From: JAAFIP01 sp043769005
Lineage (GTDB): Bacteria > Pseudomonadota > Gammaproteobacteria > Burkholderiales > Burkholderiaceae_C
NCBI GenBank assembly: GCA_043769005.1
Contig: JAYVJV010000239.1
Location: 1-16,013 of the forward strand
Direction of reading: 5' to 3'
DNA length: 16,013 nucleotides
Part shown: positions 8,016-14,912 of the stretch, one piece after another
Layout: every line of letters begins with the position of its first letter
How positions within the stretch are numbered: the stretch's first letter is position 1
Made by a program: the position numbers and the translations under genes
Notes under the pieces: model-generated
Seen by the model: only the letters and a program-made list of their open reading frames with translations
What the model was told of the DNA's origin: nothing
Database searches by the model: none

Positions 8016-8072
8016 GGTTAAAGCTGAAAAAATCGGGCAAAAGTCTTTTTTGCTTCGATAATCAGGGGACGT

Positions 8073-8666
8073 ATGAATACCACGTCCCCTTTTTCTTTGC
8101 CGTTTAAATTTCCACCTGCCGCGCAAGATCTGCCGTCTTGGCTCATGCCGCCCGAATGGCTGGTGCGCGAATTGCAGCAGCGCATCGTGTTGGCACTCAA
8201 CCATGTGTTGCAGCAAGAGCCCGAGGCCATGGCGCGCCTGGCACGCCAAAAAGGCCAAGTGGCCTTGATCGAGATGGCTCCGGTCACGCTCAAGCTCGTT
8301 GCCACTGCGGCAGGTTTGCTGGACACGGCCCCCGCGCAAGCCAAGGCCGATTTAACGCTCACGGTCACGGACAGCAACCCCCTGTCATTGCTGCAGTCGA
8401 CCCTGCGTGGTGAAAAGCCAGCCATCCAAATCCAGGGCGACGTGCAATTGGCCGCTGAGGTCAACTGGCTGGTAGACCATGTGCGCTGGGATGCAGAAGA
8501 AGACTTAAGTCGCATCATCGGCGACGCACCCGCCCACGCCATGGTGCAAGCCCTGCGCCAGGCCAGTGATATGCTGAAAAAATTTGCATCCGCTGCGACT
8601 ACCGTAAAACCAACTCCATCTGCTGCACCACCTGCAAGCGCTCCGGCGCAGCAAACGCAAGCCTAG
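8073..8666 (+). CDS. ubiJ: ubiquinone biosynthesis accessory factor UbiJ (SCP2 domain)
   Basis: 197 residues. An SCP2 sterol-carrier-like domain covers about residues 30-125: VALIEMAPVTLKLVATAAG, LTLTVTDSNPLSLL, then KPAIQIQGDVQLAAEVNWL. The UbiJ-typical segment WDAEEDLSRIIGDAPAH follows at 139-155. The C-terminus is a helix followed by an Ala/Pro/Thr-rich tail. In Escherichia coli UbiJ is needed for aerobic ubiquinone synthesis; with UbiK it assists the Ubi enzyme complex, and its SCP2 domain binds the lipid intermediates. AGGGGA at 8064-8069 supports the start. ubiB starts nine bases after its stop, so the two are surely co-transcribed. A GATAAT at 8057-8062 could be a -10 box but has no clear -35. 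Confidence 0.9.
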   Translation: MNTTSPFSLPFKFPPAAQDLPSWLMPPEWLVRELQQRIVLALNHVLQQEPEAMARLARQKGQVALIEMAPVTLKLVATAAGLLDTAPAQAKADLTLTVTDSNPLSLLQSTLRGEKPAIQIQGDVQLAAEVNWLVDHVRWDAEEDLSRIIGDAPAHAMVQALRQASDMLKKFASAATTVKPTPSAAPPASAPAQQTQA

Positions 8667-8675
8667 GCGCGCAGC

Positions 8676-10250
8676 ATGGGTTTGTTTCAACGGCTTTGGC
8701 GCGGCACCTTTATCGTATTCATTGTGCTGCGTTATGGGCTCGATGAACTGGTGCTGACCAGTTTTCAAAAGCCTTGGCTCAAAGTCATTGCCCGCATTGT
8801 CTCTGTGGGGCGCAACCTGCGCGCGCCGCGCGGTCAGCGTCTGCGGGAGGCGCTGGAGCGCCTGGGGCCGATCTTTGTCAAGTTTGGTCAGGTGCTGTCT
8901 ACCCGGCGCGACCTCATGCCGCTGGACATTGCCGACGAGCTGGCCCTGCTGCAAGACCGCGTGCCCCCATTTGGCTCAGACATTGCCATCGCCACTATCG
9001 AGCGCGCCTTTGGCCGCAAGGTGGACGCGGTGTTTACGCATTTCGAGCGCGTCCCGGTGGCCAGTGCATCGATTGCCCAAGTGCACTTCGCTACCTTGGT
9101 GGATAAAAGCGGCAAAACAAAAGAGGTGGCGGTCAAAGTCGTGCGCCCCGGCATGTTGGCCGCCATCGAAAAAGACCTGGGCCTGATGCGCATGATGGCC
9201 GGTTGGGTGGAAAGCCTGTCCGCCGACGGCAAACGCCTCAAGCCCCGCGAGGTGGTGGCTGAATTCGACAAGTACCTGCACGACGAGCTGGACTTGGTGC
9301 GCGAAGCCGCCAATTCAGCCCAACTGCGGCGCAATATGGCCGGGCTCAACCTGGTGTTGATTCCAGAAATGTATTGGGATTTCTGCCACTCCGAAGTCAT
9401 CGTCATGGAACGCATGTACGGGTTGCCGATTAGTCAGATCGACAAACTGCGTGCGGCTGGCGTGGACATCAAGCAATTGGCGCGCGATGGCGTGACGCTA
9501 TTTTTCACCCAGGTGTTTCGGGACGGTTTTTTCCATGCCGACATGCACCCGGGCAATATCCAGGTTAGCCTGGAGCCACAGCATCTGGGACGGGTCATCT
9601 CGCTGGACTTTGGCATTGTCGGTACGCTCACCGAGGTGGATAAAGAATACCTGGCGCAAAACTTTGTGTCATTTTTCAGACGCGACTACAAGCGCGTAGC
9701 CGAGCTGCACATCGAGTCGGGCTGGGCACCCGCTACTACCCGTGTGGACGAGCTGGAAGCGGCGGTGCGCGCCTGCTGCGAGCCGTACTTTGACCGCCCA
9801 CTGAAAGAGATTTCGCTGGGCATCGTGCTTATGCGCCTGTTCCAGACCTCGCGCCGCTTTAACGTAGAGATTCAGCCGCAGCTCGTCTTGCTGCAAAAAA
9901 CCTTACTCAACATCGAAGGCCTGGGCCGCCAGCTTGACCCCGATTTAGACTTATGGGCCACTGCCAAGCCGTTTTTGGAAAAATGGATGCTGGAACAAAT
10001 TGGCCCCCAAAAGTTGATCGAACAACTCAAAGCCCAAGCCCCGCGCTATGCCAAGCTGCTGCCTGAGTTGCCGCGCCTGTTGCATGATTATTTACAGCAG
10101 CCCAAAGACTCCAGCACCCAGCTCATCGCCGAGCTACTGGCCGAACAAAAACGCACCAACAATTTGCTGCAAAAAATCATCTACGGCGGCCTGGGCTTTG
10201 TGCTGGGCCTGGTGTTGATTCAGCTCTACCTGCGTTTACGCCTGTGGTAA
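8676..10250 (+). CDS. ubiB: UbiB, ABC1/ADCK3-type atypical kinase for ubiquinone synthesis
   Basis: 524 residues, the usual UbiB length. The family signature KFGQ is at 69-72. The Ala-rich loop replacing the kinase P-loop is VASASIAQVH (128-137), and the ATP-binding Lys is in VAVKV (151-155). The catalytic segment is FFHADMHPGN (286-295) and the metal-binding DFG is at 311-313. A hydrophobic C-terminal region (about 499-522, FVLGLVLIQLYL) anchors it to the inner membrane. UbiB/COQ8 proteins act as ATPases rather than ordinary protein kinases and are thought to help extract or present lipid intermediates to the ubiquinone complex. It follows ubiJ by nine bases; its AGG overlaps the ubiJ stop codon, which fits coupled translation. 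All key residues appear intact. Confidence 0.95.
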   Translation: MGLFQRLWRGTFIVFIVLRYGLDELVLTSFQKPWLKVIARIVSVGRNLRAPRGQRLREALERLGPIFVKFGQVLSTRRDLMPLDIADELALLQDRVPPFGSDIAIATIERAFGRKVDAVFTHFERVPVASASIAQVHFATLVDKSGKTKEVAVKVVRPGMLAAIEKDLGLMRMMAGWVESLSADGKRLKPREVVAEFDKYLHDELDLVREAANSAQLRRNMAGLNLVLIPEMYWDFCHSEVIVMERMYGLPISQIDKLRAAGVDIKQLARDGVTLFFTQVFRDGFFHADMHPGNIQVSLEPQHLGRVISLDFGIVGTLTEVDKEYLAQNFVSFFRRDYKRVAELHIESGWAPATTRVDELEAAVRACCEPYFDRPLKEISLGIVLMRLFQTSRRFNVEIQPQLVLLQKTLLNIEGLGRQLDPDLDLWATAKPFLEKWMLEQIGPQKLIEQLKAQAPRYAKLLPELPRLLHDYLQQPKDSSTQLIAELLAEQKRTNNLLQKIIYGGLGFVLGLVLIQLYLRLRLW

Positions 10251-10326
10251 GTCTGGGCGCGGTCTGGTTCGGGGAAAGCCCGTAGCGGATGACGACTAGC
10301 CAGTGATTAAAATCTCCGTAAAACGT

Positions 10327-10332
10327 AGGAGA
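10327..10332 (+). promoter_or_regulatory. ribosome-binding site deciding the symporter start
   Basis: AGGAGA is eight bases before the GTG at 10341 but only two before the alternative TTG at 10335, so it selects the GTG. Confidence 0.75.
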
Positions 10333-10340
10333 CATTGGCT

Positions 10341-11786
10341 GTGAATGCATTGATTGTTTTTGTGGTGATTTATTTGCTGGTCACCATCGCCATTGGCTTG
10401 CTTGCCGCGCGGCGAGTGCATACCTCTGCTGACTATATGGTGGCTGGGCGCAGTTTGCCGCTATACATGAATGTGGCAACGGTGTTTGCAACCTGGTTTG
10501 GCGCAGAGACGGTGCTGTCTGTTTCGGCCACGTTTGCCAAGGATGGTTTGGTTGGTATACCGGGCGATCCTTTTGGTGCGTCGGTGTGCCTGGTGCTCGC
10601 GGCCTTGCTGTTTGCAAAGTTGTTTTACCGGATGAACTTGCTGACCATTGGCGACTTTTATAAAAAGCGCTATGGCAAAGCCGTCGAAGTGGTCACTAGT
10701 GTCGCTATTGTGGCCTCGTACCTGGGTTGGACATCCGCGCAGATGACGGCGCTGGGCTTGGTGATGTATGCGCTGTCCGGGGGCGCGATCAGCTTGAACC
10801 AGGCTATTTTGCTGGGTGCGGGCGTGGTTCTCATCTACACTATTTTTGGCGGCATGTGGTCCATAGCGTTTACCGATCTGTTCCAGACGGTCATCATTTT
10901 GGTGGGGCTGAGCGTGGTGGCCGTGTTGGTAGGCGACCTGGCCGGTGGCGTGACCAAGGTGGTGTCGCAGGCGGCAGCTGAAGGTAAATTTAACTGGATG
11001 CCTGCTGATGCCAAAGGCTGGTGGGCGATGGCCGGTGCATTTTTTGCGTTTGCTTTGGGCTCTATCCCGCAGCAAGATGTTTTCCAGCGCATGACCAGCG
11101 CCAAAGACGAGAAAACGGCGGTGCGCGGTACCATCATTGGTGGGCTACTGTACTTTTGCTTTGCCTTCGTACCTATTTTCATAGCCTATGCCGCTGTGGT
11201 AGCAGACCCGAGCCTGATGGCCCTGTTCAAGTCAGATGATGCACGCGAAATTCAACGTGTGTTGCCCGACCTGGTGCTCAACAAAATGCCTTTGTGGGCA
11301 CAAGTGATGTTTTTTGGGGCTCTCTTGTCGGCTATTTTGTCTACCGCTAGCGGTGCTTTATTGGCTCCTACGTCGTTGTTTACCGAAAATGTGCTGCGTC
11401 CGTTTGCCCCCAAGATGGGTGACAAACAGTTTTTAGTGACGCTGCGGATCGTTCTGGTCGCTTTTACTGCGTGTGCTCTGCTGTTTGCCCTGAATAGCAA
11501 GAGTACGATGTATGAAATGGTGCAAAACGCCTACAACGTCACTTTGGCAGGCGCTTTTGTGCCCTTGGCAGCCGGCGCTTACTGGAGCCGCGCCACCACC
11601 CAAGGCGCACTGTTCTCCGCGATTGGAGGAGTGTCCATATGGTTGTTTATGCAGGCCACCGCCTCAGATGCCTTGATCCCCGCCAATTTGGTCGGATTCG
11701 CTGCGTCCATCGTACTGATGTTTATGGGCTCCTTGGCACCCCAAATCATCAAGGATCAAAGCCAACGCGTGGTTAGCGCAAGTTAA
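10341..11786 (+). CDS. sodium:solute symporter family protein (SSS)
   Basis: 481 residues from the GTG at 10341. It is strongly hydrophobic with about 13 predicted membrane helices and the SSS fold. The first helix begins at the N-terminus (NALIVFVVIYLLVTIAIGLL) and leads to the ADYMVAGRSLPL loop typical of the family. WFGAETVLSVS follows in the next helix, then GSIPQQDVFQRMTSAKDEKTA before a central helix. GALLSAILSTASGALLAP, rich in small and hydroxyl residues, corresponds to the helix lining the second sodium site in family members such as vSGLT. It should import a small solute with Na+ across the inner membrane. The substrate (for example an organic acid, amino acid or pantothenate) cannot be assigned from the sequence. 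It is separated from ubiB by 90 bases with its own ribosome-binding site, so it may be an independent unit. Confidence 0.88.
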   Translation: MNALIVFVVIYLLVTIAIGLLAARRVHTSADYMVAGRSLPLYMNVATVFATWFGAETVLSVSATFAKDGLVGIPGDPFGASVCLVLAALLFAKLFYRMNLLTIGDFYKKRYGKAVEVVTSVAIVASYLGWTSAQMTALGLVMYALSGGAISLNQAILLGAGVVLIYTIFGGMWSIAFTDLFQTVIILVGLSVVAVLVGDLAGGVTKVVSQAAAEGKFNWMPADAKGWWAMAGAFFAFALGSIPQQDVFQRMTSAKDEKTAVRGTIIGGLLYFCFAFVPIFIAYAAVVADPSLMALFKSDDAREIQRVLPDLVLNKMPLWAQVMFFGALLSAILSTASGALLAPTSLFTENVLRPFAPKMGDKQFLVTLRIVLVAFTACALLFALNSKSTMYEMVQNAYNVTLAGAFVPLAAGAYWSRATTQGALFSAIGGVSIWLFMQATASDALIPANLVGFAASIVLMFMGSLAPQIIKDQSQRVVSAS

Positions 11787-11813
11787 GGGTGTAAGTTAGG
11801 GGCGCAAAAAACT

Positions 11814-11819
11814 TATAAT
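11814..11819 (+). promoter_or_regulatory. consensus -10 box of the fmdB-DUF502-aspS unit
   Basis: TATAAT is a perfect -10 match 28 bases before the fmdB start at 11848. No good -35 is visible at the right distance; weak candidates lie around 11791-11797. Transcription would begin near 11826. Just upstream, AAGTTAAGGG and AAGTTAGGG form an imperfect direct repeat around 11780-11801. Confidence 0.5.
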
Positions 11820-11846
11820 GCGAGGTTGTCCTCAAGACCACCTCGC
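11820..11846 (+). promoter_or_regulatory. inverted repeat at the fmdB transcription and translation start
   Basis: GCGAGGTTGT (11820-11829) and ACCACCTCGC (11837-11846) are inverted copies with one mismatch and a seven-base spacer. The repeat fills the space between the -10 box and the ATG at 11848, where no Shine-Dalgarno sequence can be seen. It could be an operator over the transcription start, or a hairpin in the leader if transcription starts slightly upstream. Confidence 0.5.
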
Positions 11847-11847
11847 C

Positions 11848-12243
11848 ATGCCCATTTACGCTTACCGCTGCAGCCAATGCGGACACTCCAAAGATGTCTT
11901 GCAAAAGCTGTCTGACCCATTACTCACCCTGTGCCCCGCCTGTGGGCAAGAGGCGTTTGCCAAACAGGTTACTGCGGCTGGCTTTCAACTGAAAGGCTCG
12001 GGCTGGTACGTGACGGATTTTCGCGGTGGCGAGGCTGGCAAGGCCAGCGATGGCGCAAACTCAGGTGTGGGCACCGAAGCCAAACCAGCCACAAAAACCG
12101 ATGCCAAACCTGCCGAGTCTACCGCTGCGCCTGCTGCGGCAGCTGCGGCAGTGACCCCAGCAGCGCCCGCACCCAGTCCCGCCCCCGCACCTAAAGCTGC
12201 TACACCTTCGGTAGCTGCCAGCGCACCATCTGCGGGGGCTTGA
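11848..12243 (+). CDS. FmdB-family zinc ribbon protein with Ala/Pro-rich tail
   Basis: 131 residues from the ATG at 11848. An in-frame ATG at 11818 overlaps the -10 box and is rejected; MPIYAYRCSQCG is the standard family start. The N-terminal zinc ribbon has C8/C11 and C29/C32. A globular stretch to about residue 60 (VTAAGFQLKGSGWYVTDF) is typical, and the rest is a low-complexity Ala/Pro/Lys/Thr tail, probably disordered. FmdB was named as a putative regulator of formamidase, but the role of these small proteins is not established. It is the first gene before DUF502 and aspS, an arrangement I recall as conserved in betaproteobacteria; the gap to the next start is about ten bases. Confidence 0.88.
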   Translation: MPIYAYRCSQCGHSKDVLQKLSDPLLTLCPACGQEAFAKQVTAAGFQLKGSGWYVTDFRGGEAGKASDGANSGVGTEAKPATKTDAKPAESTAAPAAAAAAVTPAAPAPSPAPAPKAATPSVAASAPSAGA

Positions 12244-12253
12244 CAGCGAATTG

Positions 12254-12907
12254 ATGATGAAATCTGTGCGCAAATGGCTACTGGCTGGCCTGTTGGTGAT
12301 TGTGCCCATCGGCATTACCGTTTGGGTGCTGGAGTGGATTGTCTCCAGCCTGGACAAAACCCTGCTGATATTGCCTGCCAGTTGGCACCCTGACAAGCTG
12401 TTGCAGGGCATCTTTCCGGGTACCAACATCCATATCCCCGGTTTCGGGGTCATTTTGGCCTTTGTTATTTTGCTATTAGTTGGCGCGATTGCCAGTAACT
12501 TTTTTGGTAAAAAATTGGTGGGCTGGTGGGACGCGCTACTCAACCGCATCCCCGTGGTGCGTTCGATTTACTCTAGCGTCAAGCAAGTATCGGACACGCT
12601 TTTTTCTGACAGTGGCAATGCCTTTCGCAAAGCCGTACTCATCCAGTGGCCCCGCGAGAGCGTATGGACTATTGCTTTTGTCACTGGCTCGCCCGGTGGC
12701 GATGTGGTCAACCATTTGCGCGGTGAGTATGTGAGCGTGTACGTACCCACCACGCCCAACCCGACGGGTGGCTACTTTGTGATGCTGAAAAAAACTGATT
12801 GCATCGAGCTCGATATGAGCGTGGACGAAGCTCTGAAATACATCGTCTCCATGGGCGTGGTCTCCCCGGGTGCGCAAGCTCCGGCAGTGCAAGCCCCTCG
12901 ACCCTGA
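12254..12907 (+). CDS. DUF502 inner-membrane protein
   Basis: 217 residues from the ATG at 12254; the ATG at 12257 is equally possible, and a TTG at 12251 is less likely. AGCGA at 12244-12248 is the only ribosome-binding candidate. Two membrane helices are clear: one near the N-terminus (about 9-30, LLAGLLVIVPIGITVWVLEWI) and one at about 63-85 (GVILAFVILLLVGAIASNFFG). DUF502 motifs follow: IPVVRSIYSSVKQVSDTLFS, then KAVLIQWPRESVWTIAFVTG and VYVPTTPNPTGGYFVML. The C-terminal domain probably faces the cytosol or membrane surface. The function is unknown. aspS starts 37 bases after its stop, and fmdB precedes it closely, so the three genes likely form one operon. Confidence 0.88.
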   Translation: MMKSVRKWLLAGLLVIVPIGITVWVLEWIVSSLDKTLLILPASWHPDKLLQGIFPGTNIHIPGFGVILAFVILLLVGAIASNFFGKKLVGWWDALLNRIPVVRSIYSSVKQVSDTLFSDSGNAFRKAVLIQWPRESVWTIAFVTGSPGGDVVNHLRGEYVSVYVPTTPNPTGGYFVMLKKTDCIELDMSVDEALKYIVSMGVVSPGAQAPAVQAPRP

Positions 12908-12932
12908 TTTTTATGTTTGCCCTCTGCGGGCT

Positions 12933-12937
12933 GGAAG
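12933..12937 (+). promoter_or_regulatory. ribosome-binding site deciding the aspS start
   Basis: GGAAG is seven bases before the ATG at 12945 and selects that codon over an upstream in-frame extension (12870) that overlaps the DUF502 gene. An ATG at 12966, seven codons further in, is the alternative closer to the N-terminus of related proteins. Confidence 0.6.
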
Positions 12938-12944
12938 TGTCAAG

Positions 12945-14801
12945 ATGACTCAAGCTTTATCCTCTATGCGTACCAGCTACTGCGGTTTGGTGACCGAGGC
13001 CTTGTTAGGCCAAACCGTCACCCTGTGCGGTTGGGTCAACCGCCGCCGCGACCATGGCGGCGTGATCTTTGTAGACCTGCGCGACCGCGAAGGCTATGTA
13101 CAAATCGTCTGCGACCCCGACCGCGCCGACATGTTCAAGGCCGCCGAGGGCCTGCGCAACGAGTTTTGCATCCAGATCAAGGGCCTCGTGCGCGCACGCC
13201 CTGCGGGCACCGTGAACGAGGCTTTGAAAAGCGGCAAGATCGAGATTTTGTGCCACGAGCTGACGGTACTCAACCCCTCCGTCACGCCGCCGTTCCAGCT
13301 GGACGATGACAACCTCTCCGAGACCACCCGCCTCACGCACCGCGTACTGGACCTGCGCCGCCCCTACATGCAAAACAATCTCATGCTGCGCTACAAGGTG
13401 GCCATGGCGGTGCGCAACTATCTGGACAGCAACGGCTTTGTCGATATCGAAACCCCCATGCTCACCAAGAGCACGCCCGAGGGCGCGCGTGATTACCTGG
13501 TGCCCAGCCGGGTGCAAGAGGGCATGTTTTTTGCGCTGCCGCAGTCGCCCCAGCTCTTCAAGCAATTGCTGATGGTGGCCGGCTTTGACCGCTACTACCA
13601 GATCACCAAATGCTTCCGCGACGAAGACCTGCGCGCTGACCGTCAGCCCGAATTCACCCAGATTGATATTGAAACCAGCTTCTTGACTGAACAGGAAATC
13701 CGCGACATGTTCCAGGGCATGATGGTTGAAGTGTTCAAGAAAACCAAAGGCGTGGACCTGGGCGCGTTCCCGGTGATGACCTATGCCGATGCAATGCACA
13801 AATACGGCTCCGACAAGCCCGATCTGCGTTTGAAGCACGAATTTACCGAGCTGACCGACGTGATGGGCGACGTGGACTTTAAAGTGTTCTCCGTCCCAGC
13901 GCTTATGAAAAATGGCCGCGTGGTGGCCCTGCGCGTGCCCAAGGGCGGCGGAGCAATAGGAGACGCGCCTGGCGCGTCGGGCGCTGGCATCTCGCGTGGC
14001 GAGATTGATGCCTACACCGAGTTTGTCAAAATCTACGGTGCCAAGGGCTTGGCATGGATCAAGGTGATTGACGTCACCAAAGGCCGTGAAGGCCTGCAAT
14101 CGCCGATTGTGAAAAACCTGCACGATGCCGCTATCAAAGCAATTTTGGAGCGCAGCGGCGCGCAAAACGGCGACATCTTGTTTTTTGGTGCCGACAAGGC
14201 AAAAATCGTCAACGATGCCATCGGCGCGCTGCGCCTGAAAATCGGCCACAGCGAGTTTGGCAAAAAGAATGGCCTGTTTGAAGACCGCTGGGCCCCGATG
14301 TGGGTGGTGGACTTCCCGATGTTTGAGTTTGACGACGAAAGCCAGCGCTACACGGCCGTGCACCACCCCTTCACCGCGCCCAAAGATGGCCATGAAGACT
14401 GGATGGTCACCGCGCCCGAGAAGTGCATTGCCAAAGGCTACGACATGGTCTTGAACGGCTGGGAGATCGGCGGCGGCTCGGTGCGTATTCACCGCGCCGA
14501 CGTGCAGGCCAAGGTGTTTGATGCTTTAAAAATTTCGCCTGAAGACCAGCAGCTCAAGTTTGGCTTTTTGCTCGACGCATTGCAGTACGGCGCGCCCCCG
14601 CACGGCGGCCTGGCCTTTGGCCTGGATCGCATCATCACCCTGATGACCGGCGCAGAAAGTATCCGCGACGTAATCGCCTTCCCCAAAACCCAGCGCGCCC
14701 AGTGTTTGCTCACGCAGGCACCATCGCCGGTGGATGAGAAGCAGTTGAAAGAGCTGCACATTCGCTTGCGGGCTCCGGCAGCGGTGGCTGCAACGGCCTA
14801 G
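12945..14801 (+). CDS. aspS: aspartyl-tRNA synthetase (bacterial type, probably Asp/Asn non-discriminating)
   Basis: 618 residues. It charges tRNA(Asp) with aspartate in the cytosol. An N-terminal OB-fold anticodon-binding domain (about 10-115) has GWVNRRRDHGGVIFVDLRDREG. The class II catalytic core has QSPQLFKQLL, motif 2 (FRDEDLRADRQPEFTQID) and motif 3 (GLAFGLDRI). A bacterial GAD insertion domain lies at about 300-440. Residue H37 in RRDHGG and G88 in RPAGT correspond to the His and Gly reported in the non-discriminating Pseudomonas aeruginosa enzyme, where E. coli has Leu at the first site; this suggests it also charges tRNA(Asn), which would then need GatCAB. Residues about 336-347 (GAIGDAPGASGA) look like an insertion relative to the family, encoded by a perfect DNA palindrome. 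It follows DUF502 and ends in a strong terminator. Confidence 0.95.
   Translation: MTQALSSMRTSYCGLVTEALLGQTVTLCGWVNRRRDHGGVIFVDLRDREGYVQIVCDPDRADMFKAAEGLRNEFCIQIKGLVRARPAGTVNEALKSGKIEILCHELTVLNPSVTPPFQLDDDNLSETTRLTHRVLDLRRPYMQNNLMLRYKVAMAVRNYLDSNGFVDIETPMLTKSTPEGARDYLVPSRVQEGMFFALPQSPQLFKQLLMVAGFDRYYQITKCFRDEDLRADRQPEFTQIDIETSFLTEQEIRDMFQGMMVEVFKKTKGVDLGAFPVMTYADAMHKYGSDKPDLRLKHEFTELTDVMGDVDFKVFSVPALMKNGRVVALRVPKGGGAIGDAPGASGAGISRGEIDAYTEFVKIYGAKGLAWIKVIDVTKGREGLQSPIVKNLHDAAIKAILERSGAQNGDILFFGADKAKIVNDAIGALRLKIGHSEFGKKNGLFEDRWAPMWVVDFPMFEFDDESQRYTAVHHPFTAPKDGHEDWMVTAPEKCIAKGYDMVLNGWEIGGGSVRIHRADVQAKVFDALKISPEDQQLKFGFLLDALQYGAPPHGGLAFGLDRIITLMTGAESIRDVIAFPKTQRAQCLLTQAPSPVDEKQLKELHIRLRAPAAVAATA
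13962..13978 (+). repeat. perfect 17-base palindrome inside aspS
   Basis: GACGCGCC (13962-13969) and GGCGCGTC (13971-13978) are perfect inverted copies around a single T. The element is read in frame and encodes part of an apparent Gly/Ala-rich insertion in the GAD domain of AspRS. No second copy occurs in this window. Confidence 0.7.
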
Positions 14802-14817
14802 CGCTTGTATAGGGGAA

Positions 14818-14850
14818 GAAAAAAGGCGCTGGACTTCAGCGCTTTTTTTT
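14818..14850 (+). terminator. intrinsic terminator of aspS
   Basis: GCGCTG (14826-14831) pairs perfectly with CAGCGC (14837-14842) around the five-base loop GACTT, followed by eight Ts (14843-14850). An upstream A-run extends the stem against the Ts. It lies 17 bases after the aspS stop and should separate aspS from the downstream toxin-antitoxin genes and nudB. Confidence 0.9.
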
Positions 14851-14869
14851 CGCAGGTAGTTGGCATTGT

Positions 14870-14878
14870 TGCTAAAAT
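14870..14878 (+). promoter_or_regulatory. extended -10 promoter of the toxin-antitoxin operon
   Basis: TGCTAAAAT is an extended -10 element (TGn followed by TAAAAT at 14873-14878). No good -35 is seen 17 bases upstream, which extended -10 promoters tolerate. Transcription would start near 14885, inside the inverted repeat at 14877-14899. TTGGCA at 14860-14865 is a good -35 match but has no well-spaced -10. Confidence 0.5.
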
Positions 14879-14899
14879 TCTGTCCAATCTAGACAGAAT
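14877..14899 (+). promoter_or_regulatory. operator-like inverted repeat before the antitoxin gene
   Basis: ATTCTGTC (14877-14884) and GACAGAAT (14892-14899) are perfect inverted copies with a seven-base spacer. The repeat overlaps the predicted -10 box and transcription start and ends 13 bases before the antitoxin ATG. Phd/YefM-type antitoxins bind such palindromes to repress their own operons, with the toxin acting as co-repressor. That this one is the autoregulatory operator is inference from position and symmetry. Confidence 0.75.
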
Positions 14900-14902
14900 A
14901 CC

Positions 14903-14908
14903 GAGGTG
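14903..14908 (+). promoter_or_regulatory. ribosome-binding site deciding the antitoxin start
   Basis: GAGGTG lies four bases before the ATG at 14913 and fixes that start. The in-frame extension back to 14805 would run through the terminator and operator and is rejected. Confidence 0.75.
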
Positions 14909-14912
14909 CTCC

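Noticed and set aside
11818..11847. FmdB start at the ATG at 11818
   Set aside because: This ATG overlaps the -10 hexamer, and the family begins MPIYAYRC, which fits 11848.
12870..12944. N-terminal extension of AspRS into the DUF502 gene
   Set aside because: The added residues do not match AspRS proteins, and GGAAG before 12945 supports the later start.
13005..14492. A 495-codon open frame on the minus strand opposite aspS
   Set aside because: It mirrors the strongly coding aspS gene in GC-rich sequence. Its product is a His/Ala/Val-rich sequence with no recognisable domain and no upstream ribosome-binding site.
14805..14912. N-terminal extension of the antitoxin by 36 residues
   Set aside because: It would translate through the aspS terminator, the promoter and the operator palindrome; the ribosome-binding site at 14903-14908 and the Phd domain both support the ATG at 14913.
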